6,150 nt of DNA from CAZRZN01 sp964604565 (GTDB lineage Bacteria; Pseudomonadota; Alphaproteobacteria; Rhodobacterales; Rhodobacteraceae). A program made the translations under genes and the position numbers. The stretch spans positions 1 through 6,150 of the forward strand of contig CAZRZN010000256.1 in the NCBI GenBank assembly GCA_964604565.1, written 5' to 3'. Positions 1 to 5,641 of this stretch are shown piece after piece. Under the pieces are notes generated by a model that was given only the letters and a program-made list of their open reading frames with translations, was not told the origin of the DNA and did no database searches. The first letter of the stretch is position 1, and every line of letters starts with the position of its first letter.

Positions 1-2
1 AG

Positions 3-584
3 CATCCGCAGCAGGAATTCCTTCAGGTCGACACGACCAACATCCTGTTCATCTGTGGCGGCGCCTTTGCCGGTCTGGACCGTATCATCAAGCAGCGCGG
101 CAAAGGGTCTGCGATGGGCTTCGGCGCGGATGTGCGCGACGACAGCGAGATGGGCGTGGGAGAGACGTTCCGTGCGCTTGAACCGGAAGATCTGCTGAAA
201 TTCGGCCTGATTCCGGAATTTGTCGGCCGCCTGCCTGTGATCGCCACTCTGGAGGATCTGGATGAGGATGCGCTTGTCACCATCCTGACTCAGCCGAAGA
301 ACGCGCTGGTGAAACAGTATCAGCGCCTGTTCGAAATGGAAGATACCAAGCTGGCATTCACAGATGACGCCTTGTCGGCCATTGCAAAGAAGGCCATCGA
401 ACGCAAGACGGGCGCACGGGGCCTACGCTCGATCCTCGAAGGCATTTTGCTCGACACGATGTTCGAGCTGCCGGGTATGGATGAGGTCAACGAGGTTGTG
501 GTCAATGAGGAAGCCGTTTCCTCCGATGCCAAACCATTGATGATCTACGAAGATCAGAAAAAGGAAGGCACGTCGGCAAGCTGA
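3..584 (+). CDS. clpX: ATP-dependent Clp protease ATP-binding subunit ClpX (C-terminal 193 residues; 5' end outside window)
   Basis: ClpX is the AAA+ unfoldase that recognises tagged substrates and threads them into ClpP in the cytoplasm. The reading frame is open from base 3, before the first internal ATG (114), so this is the 3' part of a longer gene. Visible family signatures are HPQQEFLQVDT and FICGGAFAGLD at fragment residues 1-26, the ClpP-docking loop region (AMGFGADV, 37-44), LKFGLIPEFVGRLPV, PKNALVKQYQRLFEM, and the sensor-2 segment RKTGARGLRSILE in the small AAA+ domain, followed by LLDTMFELPG. The end (IYEDQKKEGTSAS) is a normal ClpX tail and the stop is TGA at 582-584. The docking tripeptide is MGF where E. 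coli has IGF. A strong terminator follows 24 bases later, so clpX is the last gene of its transcript. The zinc-binding N-domain and the Walker motifs lie outside the window. Identification is certain. Confidence 0.98.
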   Translation, partial: HPQQEFLQVDTTNILFICGGAFAGLDRIIKQRGKGSAMGFGADVRDDSEMGVGETFRALEPEDLLKFGLIPEFVGRLPVIATLEDLDEDALVTILTQPKNALVKQYQRLFEMEDTKLAFTDDALSAIAKKAIERKTGARGLRSILEGILLDTMFELPGMDEVNEVVVNEEAVSSDAKPLMIYEDQKKEGTSAS

Positions 585-608
585 CGTCCAGACCATACCG
601 ATATTGAC

Positions 609-636
609 AAGGCGGGGGACACCCCGCCTTTCTTGT
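609..636 (+). terminator. Rho-independent terminator after clpX
   Basis: A perfect 9-bp stem (AAGGCGGGG at 609-617 with CCCCGCCTT at 622-630) closes a GACA tetraloop and is followed by the T-rich run TCTTGT. It starts 24 bases after the clpX stop, which fits termination of the clpX transcript and makes the downstream operon a separate unit. Confidence 0.9.
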
Positions 637-831
637 CTGCGCATGCGACATGCTGGAACGCTTATACGATCGTGCTGGGTGGTCGATGACAAGCGCGGCG
701 GGAGTGCCAAGCCCCCACATGAAGCAGGGCAAGTCAGCGTTGGTGCAGGACGGCCGACTGCGTCGCGGCGCGCACTGGACCCTGCCCTTGTAATTCGCCA
801 TACAGGGTCCGAAAGACAGCAGGAGTCGTCC
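637..831. other. Intergenic region, clpX terminator to NDUFA12 gene
   Basis: These 195 bases hold no convincing gene. They must contain the promoter of the NDUFA12-mlaD-DUF2155 unit, because a strong terminator precedes them. I could not find a convincing sigma-70 pair: TATACG at 663-668 resembles a -10 box, but no -35 hexamer sits at the right distance. The only clear structures are the short palindrome GCATG-CGA-CATGC (641-653) and the spaced inverted repeat at 777-810, which is listed separately. Confidence 0.6.
777..810. repeat. Perfect 8-bp inverted repeat with 18-bp spacer upstream of the NDUFA12 gene
   Basis: GGACCCTG (777-784) and CAGGGTCC (803-810) are exact reverse complements separated by 18 bases of lower GC content (TTGTAATT at 789-796). 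The right arm ends 10 bases before the Shine-Dalgarno AGGAG of the next gene. It could be a dyad operator bound by a dimer or a 5'-UTR hairpin. The long loop and absence of a T-run argue against a terminator. Confidence 0.55.
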
Positions 832-1215
832 ATGGGCATTCTCAACACCTTACTGCGCGCGGTCACATGGTGGCATGGTGCGACACTCAACACGTTGATC
901 TACACGAGCCGCAGGGGCGTGAAGGTCGGTGAGGACGAGGCGGGCAATACCTTCTACCAGACAAGCGATGCCAAGCGGCGCTGGGTGATCTTCAACGGTG
1001 AGGCAGAGGCAAGCCGCGTCAGCCCTGACTGGCACGGGTGGTTGCATCACACTTATGACGAGGCGCCGACCAACAAGCCGATGTCCCACAAGGCGTGGGA
1101 AAAGCCGCATCAGGAAAACCTGACCGGCACCGCCCTGGCCTATGCGCCTGCCGGGTCGATCCGGCGCGAAACGCCGGCAGAGCGCCGCGACTACGAGGCA
1201 TGGTCGCCCGAATGA
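832..1215 (+). CDS. NADH:ubiquinone oxidoreductase subunit NDUFA12 family protein
   Basis: This 127-residue protein belongs to the NDUFA12/B17.2 family, an accessory subunit of respiratory complex I found in mitochondria and in alphaproteobacteria, acting at the cytoplasmic side of the inner membrane. Family hallmarks are the N-terminal TWWHGATLNTLIYTSRRG (residues 12-29), VGEDEAGNTFYQ (32-43), and the strongly conserved RRWVIFNGEAEASRVSPDWH (49-68) followed by GWLHHTYDEAPT. The C-terminal part is polar and Pro/Arg-rich, as usual. There is no signal peptide and no clear membrane span. The start at 832 is chosen because AGGAG lies at 821-825 with a 6-base spacer and the protein then has the normal family length; the frame is open further upstream but without family similarity. 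Its stop overlaps the mlaD start (ATGA at 1212-1215), indicating translational coupling. As is usual in this group, the gene lies away from a nuo operon, at least within this window. Confidence 0.93.
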   Translation: MGILNTLLRAVTWWHGATLNTLIYTSRRGVKVGEDEAGNTFYQTSDAKRRWVIFNGEAEASRVSPDWHGWLHHTYDEAPTNKPMSHKAWEKPHQENLTGTALAYAPAGSIRRETPAERRDYEAWSPE

Positions 1216-1664
1216 CCCATTCGGCGGCGGAAGTGGCCGTGGGCGGTGCCGTGCTGGCCGCCGCCCTCGTGTTCGGGGCCTATACGGTGCAAAGCACCGG
1301 CTTTGCGCTTGGCTCTTCCGGGTATCAACTGAGCGCGTCTTTCCGCTCTGTCGAGGGGATCAGTGTGGGAACTGATGTCCGGCTGGCCGGGGTCAAGGTG
1401 GGGACCGTCACGGGCATCGACCTGAACCCCGAAACTTATCGCGCCGACACTGTGGTTACGGTCGAGGATGGCGTCCTCGTGCCGGACGACAGCGTGATCG
1501 CCATCGCCTCCGAGGGTTTGCTGGGGGGGAATTTCGTGGAAATTTCGCCTGGTGGATCGCTGTTCTATTACGAGGCGGGCGAGGAAATTCTGGATACCCA
1601 AGGCTCCGTCAGCTTGCTTACCTTGCTATTGCGCTATGTCGGCGGTGGCGCCGAAGAGGAATGA
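1212..1664 (+). CDS. mlaD: MCE-domain lipid transport protein MlaD
   Basis: MlaD is the periplasmic, inner-membrane-anchored substrate-binding ring of the Mla system, which moves phospholipids between the inner and outer membranes. The 150-residue product has one N-terminal membrane segment (about residues 6-26, VAVGGAVLAAALVFGAY), then a single MCE domain (about 37-115) with YQLSASFRSVEGISVGTDVR, LAGVKVGTVTGIDL and the SEGLLGGNFVEISPGG signature. It ends in a short hydrophobic helix (SVSLLTLLLRYVGGG, 132-146), like the pore-lining helix of E. coli MlaD, and an acidic tail. An in-frame ATG at 1200 would add four residues, but 1212 gives the ATGA overlap with the upstream gene and places GAGG (1195-1198) at a more plausible, though long, distance. 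No mlaE, mlaF or mlaC is adjacent, so the ATPase and permease partners must be encoded elsewhere. It overlaps the next gene by ATGA (1661-1664). Confidence 0.93.
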   Translation: MTHSAAEVAVGGAVLAAALVFGAYTVQSTGFALGSSGYQLSASFRSVEGISVGTDVRLAGVKVGTVTGIDLNPETYRADTVVTVEDGVLVPDDSVIAIASEGLLGGNFVEISPGGSLFYYEAGEEILDTQGSVSLLTLLLRYVGGGAEEE

Positions 1665-2029
1665 GGGCCTTCGCGCTTTACGTTGGTCTTGCGCTGGCGT
1701 GGTGCGGCCCGCCACTTGCCGCGCAAGAGGCCGTGTCCAAAGGCTCCGGGGCGGTTCTTCGCGCGCTTGACAAGCTCAACGCCAAGGTCAGCGACATCAC
1801 CTTGCAGAACGGTGAGACCGCGGGGTTGGGACTTATCGAAATCCTTTTGGGCGAATGCCGGTATCCGGAGGATGACCCGTCGGGTGATGCATATGCTTTT
1901 CTGACGATCCGTGAGGCCGGTGTTGCCCGGCCCGTCTACAGCGGATGGATGATCGCCTCTTCGCCCGCATTGAATCCCATGGATCACGCCCGCTACGATG
2001 TCTGGGTGATGCGCTGCACCGTGCAATAG
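1661..2029 (+). CDS. Exported DUF2155 domain protein, function unknown
   Basis: This 122-residue protein matches my recollection of the alphaproteobacterial DUF2155 family, which has no established function. Residues 1-21 form a Sec signal peptide (MRAFALYVGLALAWCGPPLAA) with likely cleavage after LAA, before Gln22. The Cys at residue 15 follows Trp, so it is a poor lipobox, and a lipoprotein is unlikely. The mature domain contains LRALDKLNAKVSDITLQNGE (33-52), GLIEILLGECRYPEDDP (57-73), and the hallmark VYSGWMIASSPALNP (92-106) and HARYDVWVMRC (109-119). Cys66 and Cys119 are the only cysteines of the mature protein and could form a disulfide in the periplasm. The start is fixed by the ATGA overlap with mlaD and the purine-rich GAAGAGGA immediately upstream. 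Co-transcription with mlaD and an exported product suggest an envelope role; that is inference. Confidence 0.9.
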   Translation: MRAFALYVGLALAWCGPPLAAQEAVSKGSGAVLRALDKLNAKVSDITLQNGETAGLGLIEILLGECRYPEDDPSGDAYAFLTIREAGVARPVYSGWMIASSPALNPMDHARYDVWVMRCTVQ

Positions 2030-2144
2030 GACACCGCGCGTCGTTAAGTTGTCCATGACCATGCCCTGTGCCGGTTTTCACCTTTTGGAAATCCAGCAAT
2101 CCTTGGATGCAAGGGGCCACGCATTCCGATGTCGATTGTGCCCT
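2030..2144. other. Convergent intergenic region between the DUF2155 gene and aat
   Basis: Both flanking operons end here, but no classical intrinsic terminator is visible for either strand. The best structures are weak: CCTTG-GATG-CAAGG (2101-2114) and GGACA...TGTCC (2029-2054), neither followed by a proper T-run. Termination may be Rho-dependent. Confidence 0.5.
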
Positions 2145-2786
2145 TCAGGCCGGTCGATCCTGCGCATTGCTTTCGACCACGATCCGACCCGATGCAGGCA
2201 ATGGTGCGGAACGGATGTCGGCTGCCAGTTGCAGCGCATCGGCAAGCCGTGCGCGATATTCGGTTCGCGTGATCTCGATGGCGCCCAGACTCGCCAGATG
2301 CGGTGTCAGGAACTGCGTATCGAACAGCGTGAAGCCCGTGCGCCGCAGATGGGCGACCATCCAGGCCAAAGCAATCTTTGATGCATCCGTCCGCCGGGAG
2401 AACATCGACTCGCCGCAAAAGGCCGCGCCGATGGTCACCCCGTAGACGCCACCGACCAGCGCATCGTCCATCCAGACCTCCAGTGCATGGGCGTGTCCCT
2501 GAAGATGCAAGGCATGATAGAGATCCCGGATTTCGGCGTTGATCCATGTCTCCTCGCGGTCGGCGCAGCCTTCGATCACTCCGGTGAAATCCGCGTTCAA
2601 GGTCACCTTGTAGTCGTCTCGTCGCAGCCGCTTCGCCAGACTGCGGGAACTTCGGAAGCCGTCAAGGGGCAGCACGCCCCGGCGCCTGGGGTCGACCCAG
2701 AAAATCTCGGGATCGTCACGGCGCTCCGCCATCGGGAAAATGCCCGTGCGGTAGGCATGCAACAGCAGCTCTGGCGTTACGGTCAT
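2145..2786 (-). CDS. aat: Leucyl/phenylalanyl-tRNA--protein transferase
   Basis: Aat transfers Leu or Phe from aminoacyl-tRNA to the N terminus of proteins beginning with Lys or Arg, creating an N-degron in the cytoplasm for the ClpS/ClpAP route. The 213-residue protein has the family's usual bacterial length (E. coli 234). Recognised motifs are YRTGIFPMAE near the N terminus, IFWVDPRRRGVLPLDGF, VIEGCADREETWI, GHAHALEVW, the core GVTIGAAFCGESMFSRRTDA followed by SKIAL, and LFDTQFLTPHLASLGAIEI. I chose ATG at 2786 because MTVTPELLLHAYRTGIFPMA is the normal family N terminus and AAAGG (2795-2799) sits 8 bases upstream. An in-frame start at 2903 would add 39 residues without family similarity and overlap accC. 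The gene is third in an accB-accC-aat unit. Its ribosome binding site lies in a hairpin, and a small leader frame overlaps its start. Confidence 0.97.
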   Translation of the reverse strand: MTVTPELLLHAYRTGIFPMAERRDDPEIFWVDPRRRGVLPLDGFRSSRSLAKRLRRDDYKVTLNADFTGVIEGCADREETWINAEIRDLYHALHLQGHAHALEVWMDDALVGGVYGVTIGAAFCGESMFSRRTDASKIALAWMVAHLRRTGFTLFDTQFLTPHLASLGAIEITRTEYRARLADALQLAADIRSAPLPASGRIVVESNAQDRPA

Positions 2787-2863
2787 GCGACGCGCCTTTC
2801 GGCAAGGCGCGCCCGCATTGAGCCTCGATCCCTCAACCGCCAGCCGGTATGCCTTTTCCTCAT
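2783..2863 (-). CDS. Possible 26-codon leader ORF upstream of aat (alternative 11-codon start)
   Basis: An ATG at 2863, ten bases after the accC stop codon, opens a 26-codon frame whose TGA (2783-2785) overlaps the aat ATG (2784-2786) as ATGA. The peptide is very basic, with 9 Arg and 1 Lys in 26 residues. The outer start has no Shine-Dalgarno of its own and would depend on reinitiation after accC. An inner ATG at 2818 has GAGG (2823-2826) at a 4-base spacing and would give the 11-residue MRARLAERRVA. Translation of either version runs through the hairpin at 2789-2813 that covers the aat ribosome binding site. Whether it is translated is unknown; in GC-rich DNA such a frame could arise by chance. 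Confidence 0.3.
   Translation of the reverse strand: MRKRHTGWRLRDRGSMRARLAERRVA
2789..2813 (-). promoter_or_regulatory. Hairpin sequestering the aat ribosome binding site
   Basis: On the mRNA (minus) strand, CGCGCCTT (2811-2804) pairs perfectly with AAGGCGCG (2798-2791) around a 5-base GCCGA loop. One G-U and one further G-C pair lengthen the stem to ten pairs. The aat Shine-Dalgarno AAAGG (2799-2795) lies almost wholly in the right arm, so a folded leader should block initiation at aat. No T-run follows, so it is not an intrinsic terminator. Confidence 0.5.
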
Positions 2864-2872
2864 GGCCGCGGA

Positions 2873-4225
2873 TTATCCTTCGAGCCTGCCCGCCTCCAGC
2901 CATTTCTCGAGCCAGTGGATGTTGTAATCGCCCGTATGGATGTCCTTTTCGCGAAGCAACGCGCGGAACAAGGGCACGGTGGTGTCGACACCATCCACGA
3001 TCAGCTCGCCAAGAGCGCGGTTCAACCGGGCCAGAGCTTCGGGCCGGTCGCGTCCATGGACGATAAGTTTGGCGATCAGGCTGTCGTAATAGGGCGGGAT
3101 GCGATACCCGTCATACAGCGCGGAATCCATCCGGACGCCGAGACCGCCGGGGGCATGGAAATGCGAAATCCGTCCCGGGGAAGGGCTGAACTTCGGCAGT
3201 TTCTCGGCATTGATCCGAACTTCGATGGCGTGGCCGTTGATTTTCAGATCGGTCTGGGCGAAAGACAGCGGCTTTCCGGACGCCACCTCTATCTGTTCAC
3301 GCACCAGATCGACGCCGAACACCGCCTCCGTGACAGGGTGTTCCACCTGAAGACGGGTGTTCATTTCAATGAAATAAAACTCGCCGTCTTCGTAGAGAAA
3401 CTCGATCGTGCCGGCGCCGCGATATCCCATTGTCGCTACGGCATTTGCACAGATCGTCCCGATCCGCTCTCTTTCTGCGGGGGTGATCGAGGGGCCGGGC
3501 GCCTCCTCGAACACTTTCTGATGCCGCCGCTGGAGCGAACAGTCGCGTTCACCCAGATGCACACCGGCACCTTGCCCGTCGCCAAAGACCTGAATCTCGA
3601 TATGTCGCGGCCGTTGAAGGTATTTCTCGATGTAGACTTCGTCGTTGCCAAAGGCGGCCTTGGCCTCGGCGCGGGCAGTTTGATAGGCGCGCTCCATCTC
3701 CTCCTCGGAGGCGGCCACCTTCATGCCGCGCCCACCGCCGCCGGCGGTGGCCTTGACGATCACCGGATAGCCGAAGGAGGCGCCGATGGCCTTTGCCTCT
3801 TCGGCGGATGAAACACCGCCTTCGGAACCCGGAACGACCGGAATGCCAAGGGCCTTTGCGGTTTCCTTGGCGGTGATCTTGTCACCCATGGTGCGGATAT
3901 GTTCGGCGGAGGGACCGATGAACGTCAGGTCATGATCCTCGACAATCTGCACGAAACGGGCGTTTTCCGACAGAAAGCCATACCCGGGATGGATCGCCGT
4001 CGCGCCGGTCACTTCGCAGGCGGAAATGATGGCGGGGATCGACAGGTAGCTGTCGGTCGAGGAGGCCGGGCCGATGCAGATGGTTTCGTCTGCCATGCGC
4101 ACATGCATCGCGTCGGCGTCCGCAGTGGAATGCACCGCGACCGAAGGAATGCCCATCTCTCGGCAGGCACGGATGACGCGCAGCGCGATTTCACCGCGGT
4201 TTGCGATCAGGATCTTGTCGAACAT
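2873..4225 (-). CDS. accC: Acetyl-CoA carboxylase, biotin carboxylase subunit
   Basis: AccC uses ATP and bicarbonate to carboxylate the biotin carried by AccB, the first half-reaction of acetyl-CoA carboxylase in fatty acid synthesis (cytoplasm). The 450-residue product has nearly the length of E. coli AccC (449). The order is an N-terminal domain (MFDKILIANRGEIALRVIRA onward to about 110), an ATP-grasp domain with the glycine-rich loop KATAGGGGRGMKV (158-170), and a C-terminal domain (about 335-445). Active-site positions are intact: Lys116, Lys159, Lys237 in HQKVFEEAP, Glu275, Glu287, Asn289 and Arg291 in EMNTRLQVEHPVTE, and Arg337. The ATG at 4225 gives the canonical MFDK start 5 bases after the accB stop. 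A GTG at 4234 overlapping that stop (GTGA) would add only three residues and cannot be excluded. Together with accB it encodes the biotin carboxylase half of the enzyme; the carboxyltransferase genes accA and accD are not in the window. Confidence 0.98.
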   Translation of the reverse strand: MFDKILIANRGEIALRVIRACREMGIPSVAVHSTADADAMHVRMADETICIGPASSTDSYLSIPAIISACEVTGATAIHPGYGFLSENARFVQIVEDHDLTFIGPSAEHIRTMGDKITAKETAKALGIPVVPGSEGGVSSAEEAKAIGASFGYPVIVKATAGGGGRGMKVAASEEEMERAYQTARAEAKAAFGNDEVYIEKYLQRPRHIEIQVFGDGQGAGVHLGERDCSLQRRHQKVFEEAPGPSITPAERERIGTICANAVATMGYRGAGTIEFLYEDGEFYFIEMNTRLQVEHPVTEAVFGVDLVREQIEVASGKPLSFAQTDLKINGHAIEVRINAEKLPKFSPSPGRISHFHAPGGLGVRMDSALYDGYRIPPYYDSLIAKLIVHGRDRPEALARLNRALGELIVDGVDTTVPLFRALLREKDIHTGDYNIHWLEKWLEAGRLEG

Positions 4226-4230
4226 GGCTC

Positions 4231-4719
4231 TCACTCGAGTATCACCAGAGGCGCGCCATATTCCACCGGCGCGCCATCCTCGATCAGGATGCGTCTGACC
4301 GTGCCCGCCCGCGGGGCGGGAATGTGGTTCATGGTCTTCATCGCCTCAACGATGAGCAGCGTATCGCCTTCCTTGACCTGCGCGCCCACGGAAATAAAGG
4401 CATCCGCGCCCGGTTCGGATTGCATGTAGACGGTTCCGACCATCGGGGAGGTGACCGCACCTGGATGGTCTGCAGGATCCTCGGGGATGTCGTCCACTGT
4501 CTCAGGCGCGGCCGCAGCTGCCGGCGCCACCGGCGGCGGTGCAACCGCCAGTGGCGGTGCGGGCGGGGCAACGGCGGCCGCACGGCTGATGCGCACTTGC
4601 AGGCTGTCGTCGTCTCCATATTCGCGCTTGACCTCCAGCTCCGTCAGGTCGTTGTCCTGTAGCAACTCCGCCAGCGCCTTGATGAAGGCCACATCCGCCT
4701 CGGTCTTTTTCTCGCTCAT
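4231..4719 (-). CDS. accB: Acetyl-CoA carboxylase, biotin carboxyl carrier protein
   Basis: AccB (BCCP) carries the biotin that shuttles carboxyl groups from AccC to the carboxyltransferase. The 162-residue protein has an N-terminal helical segment (about 5-45, starting MSEKKTEADVAFIKALAELL), a flexible Ala/Pro-rich linker (about 47-73), and a biotinyl domain (about 88-162). The biotin attachment motif is EAMKTMN with the modified lysine at residue 128; Thr stands where E. coli BCCP has Met (EAMKMMN). The segment SEPGADAFISVG (101-112) corresponds to the protruding thumb typical of acetyl-CoA carboxylase carrier proteins, which supports AccB rather than another biotinyl protein. The start at 4719 has GAGGA (4724-4728) four bases upstream. 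It is the first gene of the accB-accC-aat unit and is followed by accC after 5 bases. I see no aroQ directly upstream, which is a common neighbour in related genomes as I recall. Confidence 0.97.
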   Translation of the reverse strand: MSEKKTEADVAFIKALAELLQDNDLTELEVKREYGDDDSLQVRISRAAAVAPPAPPLAVAPPPVAPAAAAAPETVDDIPEDPADHPGAVTSPMVGTVYMQSEPGADAFISVGAQVKEGDTLLIVEAMKTMNHIPAPRAGTVRRILIEDGAPVEYGAPLVILE

Positions 4720-5105
4720 GCCATCCTCGCCTAAACCGGTGCCCGTGCCGATCCTGTCGGCGGGCTTAGCGGAGCTTATAGGGGAACGCGCAGGCAGTGA
4801 AAAGCGATGCTGCGCAGGTTCAAGGTGAAGACCTTGACGTGTTCGCGGCTGGACGGCTTTGTTTGGCCGGGCCGGGGTTCTCTTTGGACACGGATGGTGG
4901 AAGCGTGGCCTGCCGTCCCGGGATCGGTGGCGTCTGCGGTGTGCTTTGTGCCTGTCCCACGATCCGCAGGCAGGCGTGTGATCGAAGCTCCCCCCATTTC
5001 AGGCGGCAGAGGGCCGCAACGGTCCTGTCCGGCCGGGCCTGCCTCCTTGGTGCGAATCCGAAAGTACCGGCCAAGGGCTCCGTGATGGGTCTTGTCTGGG
5101 ATCGC
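4720..5105. other. Long intergenic region upstream of accB, no convincing gene
   Basis: These 386 bases separate accB from the 162-residue hypothetical gene, both read leftward. Short frames exist on both strands, but none has a recognisable product, and the plus-strand ones are Cys- and Arg-rich with no family resemblance. The part next to accB holds the candidate promoter at 4775-4802. Further out is a spaced palindrome, CCTTGG (5045-5050) with CCAAGG (5071-5076), located 30-60 bases past the stop of the upstream gene. It has no T-run, so it is not an evident terminator. A small RNA or long leader cannot be excluded. Confidence 0.5.
4775..4802 (-). promoter_or_regulatory. Candidate sigma-70 promoter for accB-accC-aat
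   Basis: On the minus strand TATAAG (plus 4775-4780) is a good -10 box, with TTTCAC (plus 4797-4802) 16 bases upstream as a weak -35. Transcription would begin near 4768, leaving a leader of about 50 bases before the accB ATG. That leader contains a short GCCGA-TCCTG-TCGGC hairpin (4747-4761). The assignment rests on position and the -10 box only. Confidence 0.4.
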
Positions 5106-5594
5106 CTACGAAAGCGTGTCCAGTTCAAGACCGCGGCTCTCATTTCCATAGGCCGGATGATCTGTCCTGTCTGACCCGCCGTTCGGGCCGTCCTCCGCGC
5201 TATCGCCTTTGGCGCTTTTGACCGCAGTCGCCTGAGGAAGATTGTTCAGGTGTTCCGGCGAAACGTCTTCCGACGTGTTCAGGCGCTTTGGCGGCGCTTC
5301 TGTCGAATCGGGCTCGGGGGACTTTTGTATGTTCTGTTCATCCAGCATCCGGCTGATCGTGATCTGCATGATCGACGGCGGCGCGGTGTGAGAGGATGGA
5401 TCCGGTTCGCCCTGAACGGCGCTCCAGAATTTAGAGGGTGCCTGACCTTCCCGCAGGCGCGCCTCCGGATCACGGGTGTCCGCGATCGGTTTGATCCGCG
5501 TCTGCTCCATCGGGTCTTGTCGGTCACTGGGCAGGCCATGTGGGTGGCCAGTGGTCACCGGTGCACTCAACAGCGAGAGGCCCGAAAACTGCAT
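5106..5594 (-). CDS. Hypothetical protein, probably disordered, 162 residues
   Basis: I do not recognise a named family. The start at 5594 is well supported: AAGGAG (5602-5607) lies 7 bases upstream of ATG, and the longer frame from 5891 would run through another candidate gene and a promoter. There is no signal peptide or membrane segment. Residues 1-30 are variable in character, then come two more structured-looking pieces: IKPIADTRDPEARLREGQ (34-51) leading to APSKFWSAV, and PPSIMQITISRMLDEQ (72-87), which looks like a short amphipathic helix. The last 75 residues are polar and rich in Pro, Ser, Glu, Asp and Asn (for example EPDSTEAPPKRL), typical of a disordered tail. My impression is that short proteins with a PPSI-plus-helix motif of this type occur in Rhodobacteraceae, but no function follows from that. 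It has its own likely promoter at 5642-5647 and no close partner gene. Confidence 0.75.
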   Translation of the reverse strand: MQFSGLSLLSAPVTTGHPHGLPSDRQDPMEQTRIKPIADTRDPEARLREGQAPSKFWSAVQGEPDPSSHTAPPSIMQITISRMLDEQNIQKSPEPDSTEAPPKRLNTSEDVSPEHLNNLPQATAVKSAKGDSAEDGPNGGSDRTDHPAYGNESRGLELDTLS

Positions 5595-5641
5595 CACACA
5601 ACTCCTTCCAGATGGCCCCCACCCGAAAGACGTTACCAAGT

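Noticed and set aside
823..827. GAGTC (CcrM-type GANTC site) overlapping the NDUFA12 ribosome binding site
   Set aside because: GANTC occurs elsewhere in the window, including inside genes, and there is no cluster, so a regulatory reading is not supported.
604..831. Upstream extension of the NDUFA12 frame to 604
   Set aside because: It would run through the clpX terminator, lacks family similarity, and the ATG at 832 has a proper ribosome binding site and normal family length.
2787..2903. Longer aat start at 2903
   Set aside because: It would overlap the end of accC by 31 bases and add 39 residues absent from the family; the known Aat N terminus starts at 2786.
2849..3811. A 320-codon open frame on the plus strand opposite accC and the accC-aat spacer
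   Set aside because: It is antisense to the certain AccC coding sequence, has no family resemblance, and long antisense frames are expected opposite GC-rich genes.
5045..5076. GGTGCGAATCC, resembling a tRNA T-arm
   Set aside because: No 5-bp T stem, anticodon arm or acceptor stem can be built around it on either strand.
4797..5174. Plus-strand 125-codon frame starting at GTG upstream of accB
   Set aside because: Its start overlaps the candidate accB promoter, it has a poorly spaced ribosome binding site, the product is Cys-rich with no recognisable pattern, and its 3' end is antisense to the hypothetical gene.
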